Below, piece after piece: positions 30,243 to 41,007 of a DNA stretch of 64,000 bases. The notes under the pieces are model-generated. The model ran no database searches. It worked only from the letters and a program-made list of their open reading frames with translations, and was not told the DNA's origin. Numbering within the stretch: position 1 is the stretch's first letter; every line of letters starts with the position of its first letter. The stretch covers positions 23,530-87,529 of the forward strand of contig REDW01000104.1 in NCBI GenBank assembly GCA_007693325.1. Reading direction: 5' to 3'. The stretch is from Spirochaetaceae bacterium (GTDB taxonomy: Bacteria; Spirochaetota; Spirochaetia; DSM-27196; PWMO01). The translations under genes and the position numbers were made by a program.

Positions 30243-31976
30243 TCAGTGCTGCTGTTCACCCTCTACGGAGTGGCGCTTGATTTTCTTGGTAGTGGTCATC
30301 TCCATGGGCTCATCGAGCAGCACTACCCGATTGATCCGCTGGTAGGGTGTCATCTGGTGGTTCACCTCGGCAACAACCTCATTGATGCGTTCTTCAATCG
30401 CTTTGCGACCCGCCTCGCCGCGCTGCAGCTGCTGTTCAAACAGCTCTTGACTGGGATAGATCAGCGCCTCGATCTGTTCGACCTTGCTGTGAGGATCGTC
30501 CTGGTAGCCGCGTACCATGATCTGCTCCACCTCGTCATAGAGCTGAAAGTTGTTTTCGATCTCTTCGGGGTAGACGTTCTTGCCGCCCTCGGTGACAATC
30601 AGGTTCTTGGCGCGGCCGGTGAGATAGAGGTAGTTTTCGCTGTCCAGGTAGCCGATATCACCGGTCTTGAAGTAACCGTCGTCGGTGAAGACTTCGGCGG
30701 TTTCCTCGGGCATATTATAGTAGCCCTGCATGACCATCGGTCCTTTGACCACAATTTCCCCTGCACCGCGTTCATCGGGATCGATGATCTTCATGTCGAC
30801 CTCGGGGATCACCCGGCCGACGCTGGTCTCCTTGTAGTGGTCTTTTGGATTGAGGGTCAGAATCGGTGCTGTCTCGGTCAAGCCGTAGCCCTGCACAAAG
30901 TCGATGCCGAGCTGATTGTAGCGCCGAAAAACGCTCGGCGCCAGCGGTCCTCCGCCGGAGATGCAGATCCGCACCGTAGCCAGTGATGCCTTGTCCAGCA
31001 CGCTGTGAAAGATCTTCTTGCCGGGGTTTTTCCCGCTGAGTTTCTTGATCAAGCCGCTGAGGCCCATCAGGAATCGAATCACTGCGTAGACTATAATGCC
31101 TTTTTCCCGGACACCGCGCATGATGCCGTTGAGTACCTTGTTGAACAGCATCGGCACACCCAGAAACATGCTGACGCGCGCCTCTTTCAGGTCGTGCAGA
31201 ATCTGCTTTATCACCATGCGCTTGCCGAATACCAGTTCGGCTCCCACCGACATGCTTTCAATGAATACCGCCAGCATACAGTACGAGTGGTGCAGCGGCA
31301 GTAGTGCGTAGAAGATGTCGGTGTGGTAGATGCTGAGGTTGGCCTGTGCCAGAAGGCAGTCCGAGACAAAATTGGCGTGCGTCAGCATGACGCCCTTGGG
31401 CCGCCCGGTTGTGCCCGAGGTAAACAGGATAGCGGCCAGGTCATCTTCGGCTGCCGGCTTGATCTTGTAGTCGCGTTTGGCCTCGAGATGATAGATGTAC
31501 GGCTCCTGATTGCTGGAGAGGCTGAACACACCGCGCGGGGCGGCCTTGCGCGCGCGGAAGTGTTCAAAGCGCTCTTCGTCAACAAACAGCACCCGGGCCC
31601 CCGAAACCGACAGCAGCCGCTCGATCTCGGCGTCTTTTAACTGGTAGTCTATCGGTACAACCGTGGCGCCGGCGAACAGCGTAGCCATGTAGGCGATCGC
31701 CCACTCGGGGCTGTTCTTGCCACTGACCGCCACCTTGTCTCCGTGGTCTATCTTGACCGAACGCAGGAAATTTGCCACTCGCAGAATGATCTGCTGCGCT
31801 TCACGGAATGTCATGCTGATGCGCTCGGGGTCGTAGACCGTGTAGCACTGGCGATCGGGAAAGCGTTCTGCGCTGATAGTGAAGAGTTCGGCCAGCGTGG
31901 GCCACGTGCCGTTGAAGTGCGTTCCACGATACTGGTCGAGGAAGCTCCAAGGGGTGTTATGTTGCGTGCTTTTCAT
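30243..31976 (-). CDS. long-chain acyl-CoA synthetase / AMP-binding enzyme
   Basis: LFTSGTTGRPKGVMLTHANF; QGYGLTETAPILTLNP; FKTGDIGYLDSENYLYLTGRAKNLIVTEGGKNVYPEEIE. Confidence 0.95.
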   Translation of the reverse strand: MKSTQHNTPWSFLDQYRGTHFNGTWPTLAELFTISAERFPDRQCYTVYDPERISMTFREAQQIILRVANFLRSVKIDHGDKVAVSGKNSPEWAIAYMATLFAGATVVPIDYQLKDAEIERLLSVSGARVLFVDEERFEHFRARKAAPRGVFSLSSNQEPYIYHLEAKRDYKIKPAAEDDLAAILFTSGTTGRPKGVMLTHANFVSDCLLAQANLSIYHTDIFYALLPLHHSYCMLAVFIESMSVGAELVFGKRMVIKQILHDLKEARVSMFLGVPMLFNKVLNGIMRGVREKGIIVYAVIRFLMGLSGLIKKLSGKNPGKKIFHSVLDKASLATVRICISGGGPLAPSVFRRYNQLGIDFVQGYGLTETAPILTLNPKDHYKETSVGRVIPEVDMKIIDPDERGAGEIVVKGPMVMQGYYNMPEETAEVFTDDGYFKTGDIGYLDSENYLYLTGRAKNLIVTEGGKNVYPEEIENNFQLYDEVEQIMVRGYQDDPHSKVEQIEALIYPSQELFEQQLQRGEAGRKAIEERINEVVAEVNHQMTPYQRINRVVLLDEPMEMTTTKKIKRHSVEGEQQH

Positions 31977-32069
31977 AGCGATTCCCTGTGAGTTGGTCTT
32001 GGGTTGTGGATGGTGTCATTGTAACACGGACGCGGAGGTCTGTCGCCCCGCAGCAGCGCGCCGTTCCGA

Positions 32070-33302
32070 TCAGTATTCGTACTTGCGGCGGATCGAGGCT
32101 ACCACGTCCTGCATACCCAGAAAGATTTCAACCAGTTCGGGGTCAAACTGACGGCCGGCGTTCTGCTTCAGGTACTCCAGGGCGCGTTCTTCAACCCACG
32201 GATTCTTGTAAGAACGTTCGGAGATCAGCGCGTCAAATACGTCCGCAATCGACACTATCCGCGCGCTGACGGGGATCTCTTCGGCGCGTTTGCCCGCGCC
32301 GAATTCGATGTTGCTGAGTTGCAGCGATTTGATTTTTCCCGGATAACCGCTCCCGTCCCAGCGCTCGTGGTGATTCAGTATGACCTCGCGCGCTATCTGG
32401 TCCCACGGTGAATCGGCACGGCTGAACAGCCGTGCGCCGAGAACGGTGTGCCATTTCAGCAGGGTCTGTTCTTCTGCGCTGAGTGCGTTGCGTTTTTTCA
32501 GGATTGCATCGCTGATTGCAATTTTCCCGATGTCGTGCAGCATTGCCGCGGTCTTGATCATACCGCGGTTGCGCCGCATGGTGCGTTCGGGTATGCTGCG
32601 CTGCTGCGCCCAGATTTCGTAGAGTTCGGCAGCGTACGCGCCAACTCGCTTGGCGTGGCGGCTGGTCTCGTAGGGATCGCGGAGCTCGGCCAGTTCAACC
32701 ATTCGCAGTACCATTTCCTTACTCATGCGCGCGGTTTCGATGGCGTTGGCGGCATGCCGTGCAAACTGATTGACGTAGCGCCGGTCCTGTTCGGAAAACG
32801 GCACCACCTGGCCCTGGTTATCCAGCGCGTTGATCAGCTGCAGCACACCCACAACCTTGGCAGAGCGCGTGATCAGCGGGACAATCAGCATCGAACCGGT
32901 GGTGTAGTCCGACTTCTGGTCAAACGAAGGATTGAAAGAGTAGTCCACGTCGCTGTGGATGTGATAGACGTCATCGATCAGCAGCGACTCTCCGCTGGAG
33001 GCAACGTAGCCGGCCAGCGAACGGTTGTCCAACGGCAGGCTGCGGCTGGAGTAGACGTAGCGCGACTCAGCCTGGTTGCGGGCAAACAGCGTATCGTTCT
33101 GCACGTAGCTGAAAAAGAGCCGCTGCTTTGAGATCAGGTAGAGCGTTCCGGCATCCGCTTTGACAAAACGGCGGCTCTCGTGCAGCACGCGCTCCAGCAG
33201 TTCGTCGAGCTCCTGGATGTGATGTATCGAGTCAACCGTATCGAGCAGCGCGTTGATATCGCGAGGTGTTTGCTGACTCGGTGCATGCGTTTGAGACGAC
33301 AC
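32070..33302 (-). CDS. GAF + HD-GYP domain phosphodiesterase
   Basis: HDIGKIAI, HHERWDGSGYPG; N-terminal GAF-like region. Confidence 0.93.
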   Translation of the reverse strand: MSSQTHAPSQQTPRDINALLDTVDSIHHIQELDELLERVLHESRRFVKADAGTLYLISKQRLFFSYVQNDTLFARNQAESRYVYSSRSLPLDNRSLAGYVASSGESLLIDDVYHIHSDVDYSFNPSFDQKSDYTTGSMLIVPLITRSAKVVGVLQLINALDNQGQVVPFSEQDRRYVNQFARHAANAIETARMSKEMVLRMVELAELRDPYETSRHAKRVGAYAAELYEIWAQQRSIPERTMRRNRGMIKTAAMLHDIGKIAISDAILKKRNALSAEEQTLLKWHTVLGARLFSRADSPWDQIAREVILNHHERWDGSGYPGKIKSLQLSNIEFGAGKRAEEIPVSARIVSIADVFDALISERSYKNPWVEERALEYLKQNAGRQFDPELVEIFLGMQDVVASIRRKYEY

Positions 33303-33349
33303 GCCTATAGTGTACGCTTTGCAGCGCGCTTGTGCAAATCATCCTTTCC

Positions 33350-33814
33350 TCAGGTGAGATCGGCAAACCGCGCGCCGACGAACTGCGCCAGCACTGTCGG
33401 TGCAATACGGATCTGGGCACCGAGAACACCGGCGCTGACGTAGATTCGCTGGTGCAGAAGGGCGGTCTCATCGATCAGGGTTGGCAGCGGGGTACGCATG
33501 CCGATGGGCGAGCAGGCGCCGCGCCGGTAGCCGGTAGTGGCAAACAGGTCACGCGCAGCGATCAGCGCCACGCGCTTGTCGGCGCCGGCAGCAGCTGCCT
33601 TTCCGGGGTCCAGCTCCAGCGAGCCGGGTACGCAACAGACCAGCAGACCGCTGCGGTCACCGCGCGCTACCAGCGTCTTGAACAGCTCGTCCGCCGTTGC
33701 GCCGATCCTGCGCGCCACCGAGACTGCGTCCAGGGCAGCCCCACCGCTGTCGTAAGTTATGACCTCGTGCGCTACACCGTGGGCCTGCAGCAGGCGCGTA
33801 ACGTTGGTCTGCAT
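33350..33814 (-). CDS. YbaK/EbsC family Cys-tRNA(Pro) deacylase
   Basis: MQTNVTRLLQAHGVAHEVITYD...ELFKTLVARGDRSGLLVCCVPGSLELD...GYRRGACSPIGM. Confidence 0.92.
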   Translation of the reverse strand: MQTNVTRLLQAHGVAHEVITYDSGGAALDAVSVARRIGATADELFKTLVARGDRSGLLVCCVPGSLELDPGKAAAAGADKRVALIAARDLFATTGYRRGACSPIGMRTPLPTLIDETALLHQRIYVSAGVLGAQIRIAPTVLAQFVGARFADLT

Positions 33815-33818
33815 GCGC

Positions 33819-34793
33819 TCAGCGGCCCGCTGCCAGCAGCTGAGCCATGCGGTAGGCGGCGTGCAGGCTGCGCGTGCGTGCGATGCCCTGGTAGGCGATG
33901 TCAAAGGCGGTTCCGTGGTCAACCGAGGTTCGGATTATCGGCAGGCCGAGGGTCACGTTGACACCGCCGTCAAAGTCCAGCGTCTTCATCGGGATGTGAC
34001 CCTGGTCGTGGTACATGCAGACCACCGCGTCGTAACGTCGGTTTTCCACCGCCTGGTAGAAGACCGTATCGGCGGCGATCGGTCCGTGGGCGTCGATACC
34101 GCGCGTGCGCGCGGCCTGCACCGCGGGCTGGATCTCGCGTGCGTCTTCCTGACCAAAGAGGCCGTGTTCGCCGGCGTGCGGGTTGAGCCCGGCAACCGCA
34201 ATTCTGGCTCGCGGGCGCAACCGCAGCAGCGCGCTGTGGGTCAGCTCGATAACCTGCAGCACGCGCTGTTGCCGCACGCGCTCGATGGCGTCTCGCAACG
34301 CCACATGGGTGCTGACGTGGGTTACAATCAGCTTCTCGCAGGCCAGCATCATGGTTGTAGCTCTGGTGCCGCACAACTCGGCAATGAACTCGGTATGGCC
34401 GGAAAACCCCGGCTGCGACAGACCGCAGGCTTCCTTGTTGATTGGCAGGGTCACCATGGCATCGATAACGCCGTCGAGCGCCAGGCGCGTGGCGCGTTCA
34501 ACGTAGGCTATAGCCGCTCTGCCGCTTTCCATAGAGAGCCGCCCGGGGTGTATGTCGGCCGGCGACAGCAGCCCGAGATCAAGTACCGCCAGTGTGCCCG
34601 CCCGGGGCCGAGCGGCAGCGTCGGCCACTGGCGTGAAATCGATGCTGAGACTCAGAGCCTCGCGGGCTCGCTTGAGTGCGGCAAGATCGCCGACGGCTAC
34701 GGTGTCTGCGCCGAACAGCCCCTCGCCCCACGCCTTGAGCATAAGTTCGGGACCTACTCCGTTTGCATCGCCAATAGTAACTGCAATCATCAC
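33819..34793 (-). CDS. PdxA-family (PdxA2-like) 4-phospho-aldonate/4-hydroxythreonine-4-phosphate dehydrogenase
   Basis: AVTIGDANGVGPELMLKA, AGLNPHAGEHGLFGQED, CMYHDQGHIPMKTLDFDGGVNVTLGLPIIRTSVDHGTAFDIAY. Confidence 0.9.
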   Translation of the reverse strand: MMIAVTIGDANGVGPELMLKAWGEGLFGADTVAVGDLAALKRAREALSLSIDFTPVADAAARPRAGTLAVLDLGLLSPADIHPGRLSMESGRAAIAYVERATRLALDGVIDAMVTLPINKEACGLSQPGFSGHTEFIAELCGTRATTMMLACEKLIVTHVSTHVALRDAIERVRQQRVLQVIELTHSALLRLRPRARIAVAGLNPHAGEHGLFGQEDAREIQPAVQAARTRGIDAHGPIAADTVFYQAVENRRYDAVVCMYHDQGHIPMKTLDFDGGVNVTLGLPIIRTSVDHGTAFDIAYQGIARTRSLHAAYRMAQLLAAGR

Positions 34794-36052
34794 GCCCGCT
34801 CCTCGAGATAGTCCAGAATACGTAGTATGGCATTGTCAGCGCCAAAACCGCCGGCCTTTGTTACTACCGGTATCTGATTGACCGCGGCGGAATTGCCGCG
34901 CGCCGTGTGGTCCAGCACAAAGTGCCCACACGGGATACCCGGTAGCGCTTCGGTTTCAACCGAAAAACCGCTACAGCCGAGCGCGGCTGCAACCTTCACG
35001 GCGGTGTCCCCGCCGCTGAGCATCAGGCCGCCGGGCGGCTCGCTCAGGACAATAGCGGCTACCAGATGCCCGATGAAACGCGCGATACTGTCGGCACACG
35101 TGTGGGTGGCGTCGCCGCCGCCCGGGCTGCGTAACAGACACGGCGCGCCGCGGCTGCGGGCGTTGTGATACAGTTGCTTCAGACGGCTATGCTCGGCCTG
35201 CGGCGCGTCAACTGCGGCTGCAGGATCGAGACGCAGCTCGCACAGCTCAGAGCGCTGCTGCAGCGCGTGGTCGATCTGCACAGCGGCATTGGCGCTCAAA
35301 CTGCCAACCACAATCAGCACCGGTGCAGCGCTGGTTTTTGGTGGGAGCAGAAATTGGGCCAATCCCGAAGAACCGACCGGCAGCACCGCTTGATCCAGCT
35401 GCCACACGCCGGCGGCGATAATCTGCAGGTCGTGGTCTGTCTCGGCGTCCACGACTGCCAGCTGAGGTCCTGCAGCGGCGCAGATCCGGCGCAGCCGCTC
35501 CTGCAGCGGCAACGGCCCGCGGCGGACGGCCTCCAGATTGATCAACGTGATCTGATAGCTGCACTGAGTCGACATAATGTCTGCGATTGATGAGTGTGCT
35601 ACCGGCGTCCTCGGATCACGCGCGGTCTCGGTTTCGGCAAGCGGCTGGGAGTGCACCAGGCAGCGGCCGCCGACCGTGGTGCGTCCGTGGTGCGGCAGCG
35701 CCGGCGCCACTACTGCCAGGCGCGCTGAGGAGGCATCGAGTGCCGCGGCAATTTCGCTGCCGGGGTTGCCGCGCATGGTTGAGTCTATCTTCTTGTAGAA
35801 GTGCTGCACGCCGTGGGTCTGCAGCTGTGAGACCGCGGCAAAGACCTTGTCGTAGGCGCTACGCGCGTTGTCAAAGCGCGACTCGGTGTCAATCGCCAGC
35901 ACGTCAAAGCGCTGTAGCGACTGCGGTGGTAGCGTGCCGTCAAACGAGACCGCGCTTGCGTAACCCCGTTTAGCAAACTGAACCGTGGTATCGTTGGCAC
36001 CGGTAAAATCATCAGCCAGGATAACCATTCGGGTGCGTATTGCGGGGCGCAT
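34790..36052 (-). CDS. DUF1537 four-carbon acid sugar kinase (DtnK/OtnK-like)
   Basis: VILADDFTGANDTTVQFAKRGY; LMLSGGDTAVKVAAALG; overlaps the pdxA-like gene. Confidence 0.9.
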   Translation of the reverse strand: MRPAIRTRMVILADDFTGANDTTVQFAKRGYASAVSFDGTLPPQSLQRFDVLAIDTESRFDNARSAYDKVFAAVSQLQTHGVQHFYKKIDSTMRGNPGSEIAAALDASSARLAVVAPALPHHGRTTVGGRCLVHSQPLAETETARDPRTPVAHSSIADIMSTQCSYQITLINLEAVRRGPLPLQERLRRICAAAGPQLAVVDAETDHDLQIIAAGVWQLDQAVLPVGSSGLAQFLLPPKTSAAPVLIVVGSLSANAAVQIDHALQQRSELCELRLDPAAAVDAPQAEHSRLKQLYHNARSRGAPCLLRSPGGGDATHTCADSIARFIGHLVAAIVLSEPPGGLMLSGGDTAVKVAAALGCSGFSVETEALPGIPCGHFVLDHTARGNSAAVNQIPVVTKAGGFGADNAILRILDYLEERA

Positions 36053-36073
36053 CGCTTCACAGTCCTCTGCGTA

Positions 36074-36568
36074 TCAGAGCCGGGTCAACACTACCGAGCT
36101 TTGCTGCAGAATATCGGGCACCAGCGGATCGTTGCGGTAGTCGTAGTGGTATACAATCTCGCTCACACCGGCGGCCGCCAGCAGCTTGGCGCAGGTGATA
36201 CACGGGAAGTGGGTGATATAGATGGTAGCTCCGTCCAGGCGGACACCGCGCCGCGCGGCGTCGGCAACAGCGTTCTGCTCGGCGTGTACGGTTGCCTGCT
36301 CGTGGCCGTCGCGCATACGCGAGCGGTGGACGGCACCCGGCAGGAAGCCGTTATAACCGGCGGCGATGATCCGGTTGCGGTTCTGACCGCCGGAGACCAG
36401 TACACAGCCTACGTGAAGCCGTTGGCAGCTGGAACGAGATGCCAGCAGCAAGGCGGTAGCCATGAAATAGGCGCCCCACGAAGGGCGCGCGGCGAGACCT
36501 TCGGTGGTGCGCGCAACGTCTTCGATGAGGGTGGTGTCTGCCGCGCGTGAATCGCTGTTGCTATCCAT
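36074..36568 (-). CDS. deoxycytidylate (dCMP) deaminase family
   Basis: HVGCVLV, AAGYNGFLPG, TVHAEQNAV, ITHFPCITCAKLLAAAG. Confidence 0.9.
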   Translation of the reverse strand: MDSNSDSRAADTTLIEDVARTTEGLAARPSWGAYFMATALLLASRSSCQRLHVGCVLVSGGQNRNRIIAAGYNGFLPGAVHRSRMRDGHEQATVHAEQNAVADAARRGVRLDGATIYITHFPCITCAKLLAAAGVSEIVYHYDYRNDPLVPDILQQSSVVLTRL

Positions 36569-36711
36569 GACGTTGCGCCGATTATGCCATACTGCCACAG
36601 TTTTCGCCAGCGTGCGCTGCCGTGTCTGCGTTGTGTCAAGATTCTGCGTGTGCGCTTGCACCGTACCCGCGGCAGCGGTACCTTATAGGAATAAGGGATC
36701 ATACGCGCTAG

Positions 36712-39700
36712 ATGAAAAAGCTCGCACTGGTAGTTTCAATCTCGATTGTCTCGCTGCTCGCGATAGCCGGTATGGCGGGGCTGCTGGCGCTGCATCCGTG
36801 GGTGCAGTTGCAGCTGTTGCGGCAGCTCTTTGACGGAATGGCCCAGCGCTCGGATACCCGTATCGAAATCACCGAGGTGCAGGGCGGCTTGTCCGGTGAA
36901 GTCTGGTTTTCCGGGTTGCGCGTCAGTGAGCCCGACGGACAGACCATGGTTGCGGTGGATCGTGGCCGCGGAGTCATCGATTTGCGTGCGCTGTTTGACC
37001 GCACGGTGGATATCTCGTCGTTGACTCTGGTTGGAGTGCAGCTGCATCTGCGCAACGGAGAAACGCTCAACATTGTCGAGTTTGGCGAGTCGCTGGCGGT
37101 ACGCTCGCCGGCCGAACGCGAGGCCCTGGAAATCGAGCCGTGGAGCGTCAGGTTTGGCAACATTGAGCTGTCCGACGCCCGTGTGAGCTACAGCCGGCAG
37201 CAAGGTGATGTCCAGCCGCTGCGTTTTGACGGCGTGCGGTTACAGGCGTCCGAACTTGAAATAGACCGTGGGCAATTGTTGCTGGATGTTCGCCGTCTGT
37301 CTTTGCAGGATTTCAACGGGTTGAGTCTCGAGCACGGTGAGCTGTTGCTTATGCTCGACCAGCGCAGCGCGCGCGTTGACCACCTGTTGCTGGCCGGTGC
37401 CGACTCGACTGTGCGCGCCGCGTTCTCGCTGAGTGCCGCGCCCGACGAGGGCTCCGGCCATGAGCGCGATGCGGACCGGCCGCAGTTAGTCGGCGGCAAC
37501 AGTCTGCTGTCGGCAACGGTGTACGACACCCGCGTAGCAGCTGCGGATCTGGAGCAGATGCTGCCCTTGCTGCCGGAACAGCTACGCGATGCACTGCAGG
37601 GTGCCGACTTTGCCGTCAGCGGGTCGGTGTTTGGCACGCTCGATGACCTGCAGGTTCCGCTCATCGACATCTCGCTGGATGAACGCAACCGGTTCAGCGC
37701 GCGCGGTGAGCTGCAGGGCCTGGTGACATCTGAGCAACTATCGTACAGCGTGAGCATCGACCAGCTGCAGTTCGACCGTGAGCGGCTGCAGCGCCTGGGC
37801 GTGGATACGCGTCAGCTGCCCGTGCTGCTGCCCGACTGGGTGAGTATCTCGGGTACGTTGAGCGGGTCGCGCTACTGGCTGGAGGCGGACCTTGCCGGAG
37901 ACAGCAGTGCTGGACACGCCGGCCTGCAGGGCGAGATCCATCCGTTGCAGGAGTGGCCCGATACTCCGCTTGGGGCTCCACTGGCCCACGCTCTGCGCGC
38001 CCGGGTTACGTTTGGTGAAGAGCTGGATGCAAGCCTTGAGGCCGACGTCAACCAGCGGGTCGATGCTGCGCAGTATCGTGGATCGGTCGAGGTGGCGCAC
38101 GCTGACCTGGAGCGCCTTGGACTGGCCGGCGGGCCGCTGCAGTTGCGTGGTGAAGCGCTATTCGATGTCTCGATTCTCCACCTGAGCGAGTTCAGTGCTG
38201 AGATGACGCTGGAGAATCTGCTGCTGCGCGAACAAGAGCGCGAACACCGTTTGAACACGCTCTCACTGACCGCGTATAGTGCAGCGGAGGGATCACGCCA
38301 CGATTCGCGACTGAATGTGGATTCTGACGTATTGCAGGTGCGTTTCAGTTCAGATCTGCGGTTTGATGCTCTGAGCGATAATCTGCAGCAGCACCTGCAG
38401 CGCTATTTTGTCTTGCCGGGCGCCGAGATCCCCGAGCGCCCCGACGGCAGCATCGACCTGGCCATTGACCTGAATGAGCCGTTATCGCTGCTGGTGCCGC
38501 TGATTCCCGAGCTCAGCGCGCTGTCGACTGCGCACGCGCGCATGAGTTACGACGGCTCCAGTGGAAACCTTGCCGCGGAGCTGGATGTTCAGCAGATAGC
38601 GGTAGCAGAGTTTAACGCGCAGGACCTGAGGCTGGAGGTTTCCAGCGGCCCGCGCGTGTTGCTCTACGAGATAAGCGCGTCCCGCTTTGACGCTGCTGAT
38701 CAGCGGTTTCACCAGCCTCGGCTAAGAGGTGACGCCCGGGGCAACACGCTGTCGGCGTATCTGGTGCTGGACGATGAACAGGAAGCAGAGCTGTTACGCG
38801 GCGGCGCGCGTGCGCGCGTCGAGGACCGCAGCCTTGTGGTTCAATTTGAGCCGCAGCAGCTGATGGTGCGGGAGCACCGTTGGCAGATCAACGACGATCA
38901 TCAGGTTCATATTGCAGCGGACGGTGTTCGCTTTGACAATCTGCGTCTGGAGAAGGAGCAGTCCGCCATATCGATTCACTCGCGCACGCTGGATGAAGAT
39001 CCCTTCCCGCCGATCGATATCGAGTTCAGCGATTTCGATATTTCCACCGTCATCGCCCTGCTCAATCAGGATGCAGACGCCTATTCGGGCGCCCTGGACG
39101 GGATCGCCACGCTCTACTTTGCCGAACAGCAACCGTTGATGATTGCAGCCGATATGCGCGGACGGGACCTGGTGCTGGCGTCACGCGAAGTCGGTAACCT
39201 GGTGCTCGAGGCTGAATACGAGGACGGCCTCTCGCGCTTCCGCGTTGAGGTGAGCAAGGACGACAACCTGGCCGAAGCCGGCGGCTGGTTTGATCCCGGC
39301 GAACAACGAGGCGAGGTGAACGTAGTCTTGTCCCGGCTCGACATCGAGTATCTCTCGGGCTACATCCCCGATGAACTGTCTGACACCAGTGGCTACATCA
39401 GCGGAGAGATAACCGCAGGCGGCACAATTGGAGCTCCGGATATCAGCGGCACGATAGCGTTTCGCGATGCCGGTTTTATGGTGTCTCAGCTCGGTACGTC
39501 TTTCAGCGTTGGAGACGAGACAATTGAGATCGCGGGAAACGAAGTACGTTTTGCCGGCTTCAGTGTTCGCGATCGCGGCGGTAACCGCGTCACGGTGGAC
39601 GGCAGCATCAGCCTGGCGCCAGATCCGCGGGATATCACCCTCGACCTGGGCATACGGACCGACCGGTTCCAGATTCTGGATACCACGGCGCGCGATAACC

Positions 39701-41007
39701 CGCGCTTCTGGGGTCGGCTGGTGATCGACAGTGATCTGCGCCTCAGTGGCTCGCTTGCCGAACCGCGGGCTCTTGGCGACATCGGGTTGCAGCAGGGAAG
39801 CTCGGTTACCCTGGTGTTGCCCGACCCCGGCGCTATGGTCGGTGAAGCCGAGGGGGTAGTGCGGTTTCGCGACAGAGACGCTGTAGACGGGCTGCCACAG
39901 GAGATCGAGCCGGCGCAGACGGTCTTCACCGGCGTGGATGTGACCACCAATCTGCGAGTGGACAGCTCAACGCTGGTGGAACTGATAGTTGACCAGCGCA
40001 GCGGTGACCGTCTGCGAATGCGCGGCGGTGGCGAGTTGAGTCTTGGCATCGACCCGACCGGCACCCTGAGCCTGGCCGGGCGATACGAAATCAGCGAAGG
40101 AAGCTATACGCTCTCGTTCTACAACATCACGCGCCGTGAGTTCGCAATTGCCTCCGGCAGTAGTGTGGTATGGACCGGCGATCCGCTGGAGGCAACGCTG
40201 GATGTACGCGCATCGTACACCGTGAGAACCTCGGTGGCACCGCTGCTTGCGCCTGCCGCCGCTGTCCAGGAGCCGGAGGCCGGGCCTGCGATAACCGGAG
40301 ACCTGCAGTTTCAGGTGGTACTGAGCATGCAGGGCAGTCTGATGCAGCCCGAGATCGAGTTTTCGATCGACATGCCGCCGCGGGAGCGCTCCGCGATGGG
40401 TGGCGCTCCGTACGCCGCGGTACAGCAGATAAACCAGAACGAGTCACGGCGCAATACGCAGGCGTTTTCGCTCATCGTTCTCAACCAGTTTGTTGCCGAT
40501 GATCTCGGCGGAATTGATGAAGCCGCAGTAGTCGGTGCCGGAGCACGCTCCAGCGCCAGTCAGCTTCTCAGCAACCAGCTGAACGCGTTGTCGCAACGCG
40601 TCATTCCCGGTGTCGATCTGACCTTCGAGATCGAATCGTACGAGGAGTTTACCGAGCACGGCCCCGAAGGTCGCACCGAGGTGGGGCTGCAGTTGAGCCA
40701 GCGGATGCTCGACGAGCGCTTGATTGTGCGTTTCGGCGGGCAGGTTGACATAGAGGGCGAGCGCAGCCGCGAGACCGGCTTCAGCGAAATTGCCGGTGAC
40801 CTGTCAGTGGAGTACCTGTTGACACCCGATGGGCGTTACCGGATCCGCGGATTCCGCGAACAGCAGTACCAGGGACCGCTGGAAGGCGCGCTGACCACAA
40901 CCGGCGTATCACTGCTGTTCCGCCACGAGTTTGACCATCTGCCGTGGCTCCGTTCGCGCGCCGAGCAGGCGGCTATCCGCAAGCGCGAGGAAGCAGAGCA
41001 GGAATGA
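36712..41007 (+). CDS. tamB: TamB-like translocation/assembly protein (1431 aa)
   Basis: N-terminal TM anchor, long beta-rich body, C-terminal TamB domain (GRYEISEGSYTLSFYNITRREFAIASGSSVVWTGDPLEATLDVRASY). Confidence 0.9.
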   Translation: MKKLALVVSISIVSLLAIAGMAGLLALHPWVQLQLLRQLFDGMAQRSDTRIEITEVQGGLSGEVWFSGLRVSEPDGQTMVAVDRGRGVIDLRALFDRTVDISSLTLVGVQLHLRNGETLNIVEFGESLAVRSPAEREALEIEPWSVRFGNIELSDARVSYSRQQGDVQPLRFDGVRLQASELEIDRGQLLLDVRRLSLQDFNGLSLEHGELLLMLDQRSARVDHLLLAGADSTVRAAFSLSAAPDEGSGHERDADRPQLVGGNSLLSATVYDTRVAAADLEQMLPLLPEQLRDALQGADFAVSGSVFGTLDDLQVPLIDISLDERNRFSARGELQGLVTSEQLSYSVSIDQLQFDRERLQRLGVDTRQLPVLLPDWVSISGTLSGSRYWLEADLAGDSSAGHAGLQGEIHPLQEWPDTPLGAPLAHALRARVTFGEELDASLEADVNQRVDAAQYRGSVEVAHADLERLGLAGGPLQLRGEALFDVSILHLSEFSAEMTLENLLLREQEREHRLNTLSLTAYSAAEGSRHDSRLNVDSDVLQVRFSSDLRFDALSDNLQQHLQRYFVLPGAEIPERPDGSIDLAIDLNEPLSLLVPLIPELSALSTAHARMSYDGSSGNLAAELDVQQIAVAEFNAQDLRLEVSSGPRVLLYEISASRFDAADQRFHQPRLRGDARGNTLSAYLVLDDEQEAELLRGGARARVEDRSLVVQFEPQQLMVREHRWQINDDHQVHIAADGVRFDNLRLEKEQSAISIHSRTLDEDPFPPIDIEFSDFDISTVIALLNQDADAYSGALDGIATLYFAEQQPLMIAADMRGRDLVLASREVGNLVLEAEYEDGLSRFRVEVSKDDNLAEAGGWFDPGEQRGEVNVVLSRLDIEYLSGYIPDELSDTSGYISGEITAGGTIGAPDISGTIAFRDAGFMVSQLGTSFSVGDETIEIAGNEVRFAGFSVRDRGGNRVTVDGSISLAPDPRDITLDLGIRTDRFQILDTTARDNPRFWGRLVIDSDLRLSGSLAEPRALGDIGLQQGSSVTLVLPDPGAMVGEAEGVVRFRDRDAVDGLPQEIEPAQTVFTGVDVTTNLRVDSSTLVELIVDQRSGDRLRMRGGGELSLGIDPTGTLSLAGRYEISEGSYTLSFYNITRREFAIASGSSVVWTGDPLEATLDVRASYTVRTSVAPLLAPAAAVQEPEAGPAITGDLQFQVVLSMQGSLMQPEIEFSIDMPPRERSAMGGAPYAAVQQINQNESRRNTQAFSLIVLNQFVADDLGGIDEAAVVGAGARSSASQLLSNQLNALSQRVIPGVDLTFEIESYEEFTEHGPEGRTEVGLQLSQRMLDERLIVRFGGQVDIEGERSRETGFSEIAGDLSVEYLLTPDGRYRIRGFREQQYQGPLEGALTTTGVSLLFRHEFDHLPWLRSRAEQAAIRKREEAEQE

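Noticed and set aside
33759-34811. 350-aa plus-strand ORF opposite the pdxA-like gene
   Set aside because: Shadow ORF of a high-GC coding region
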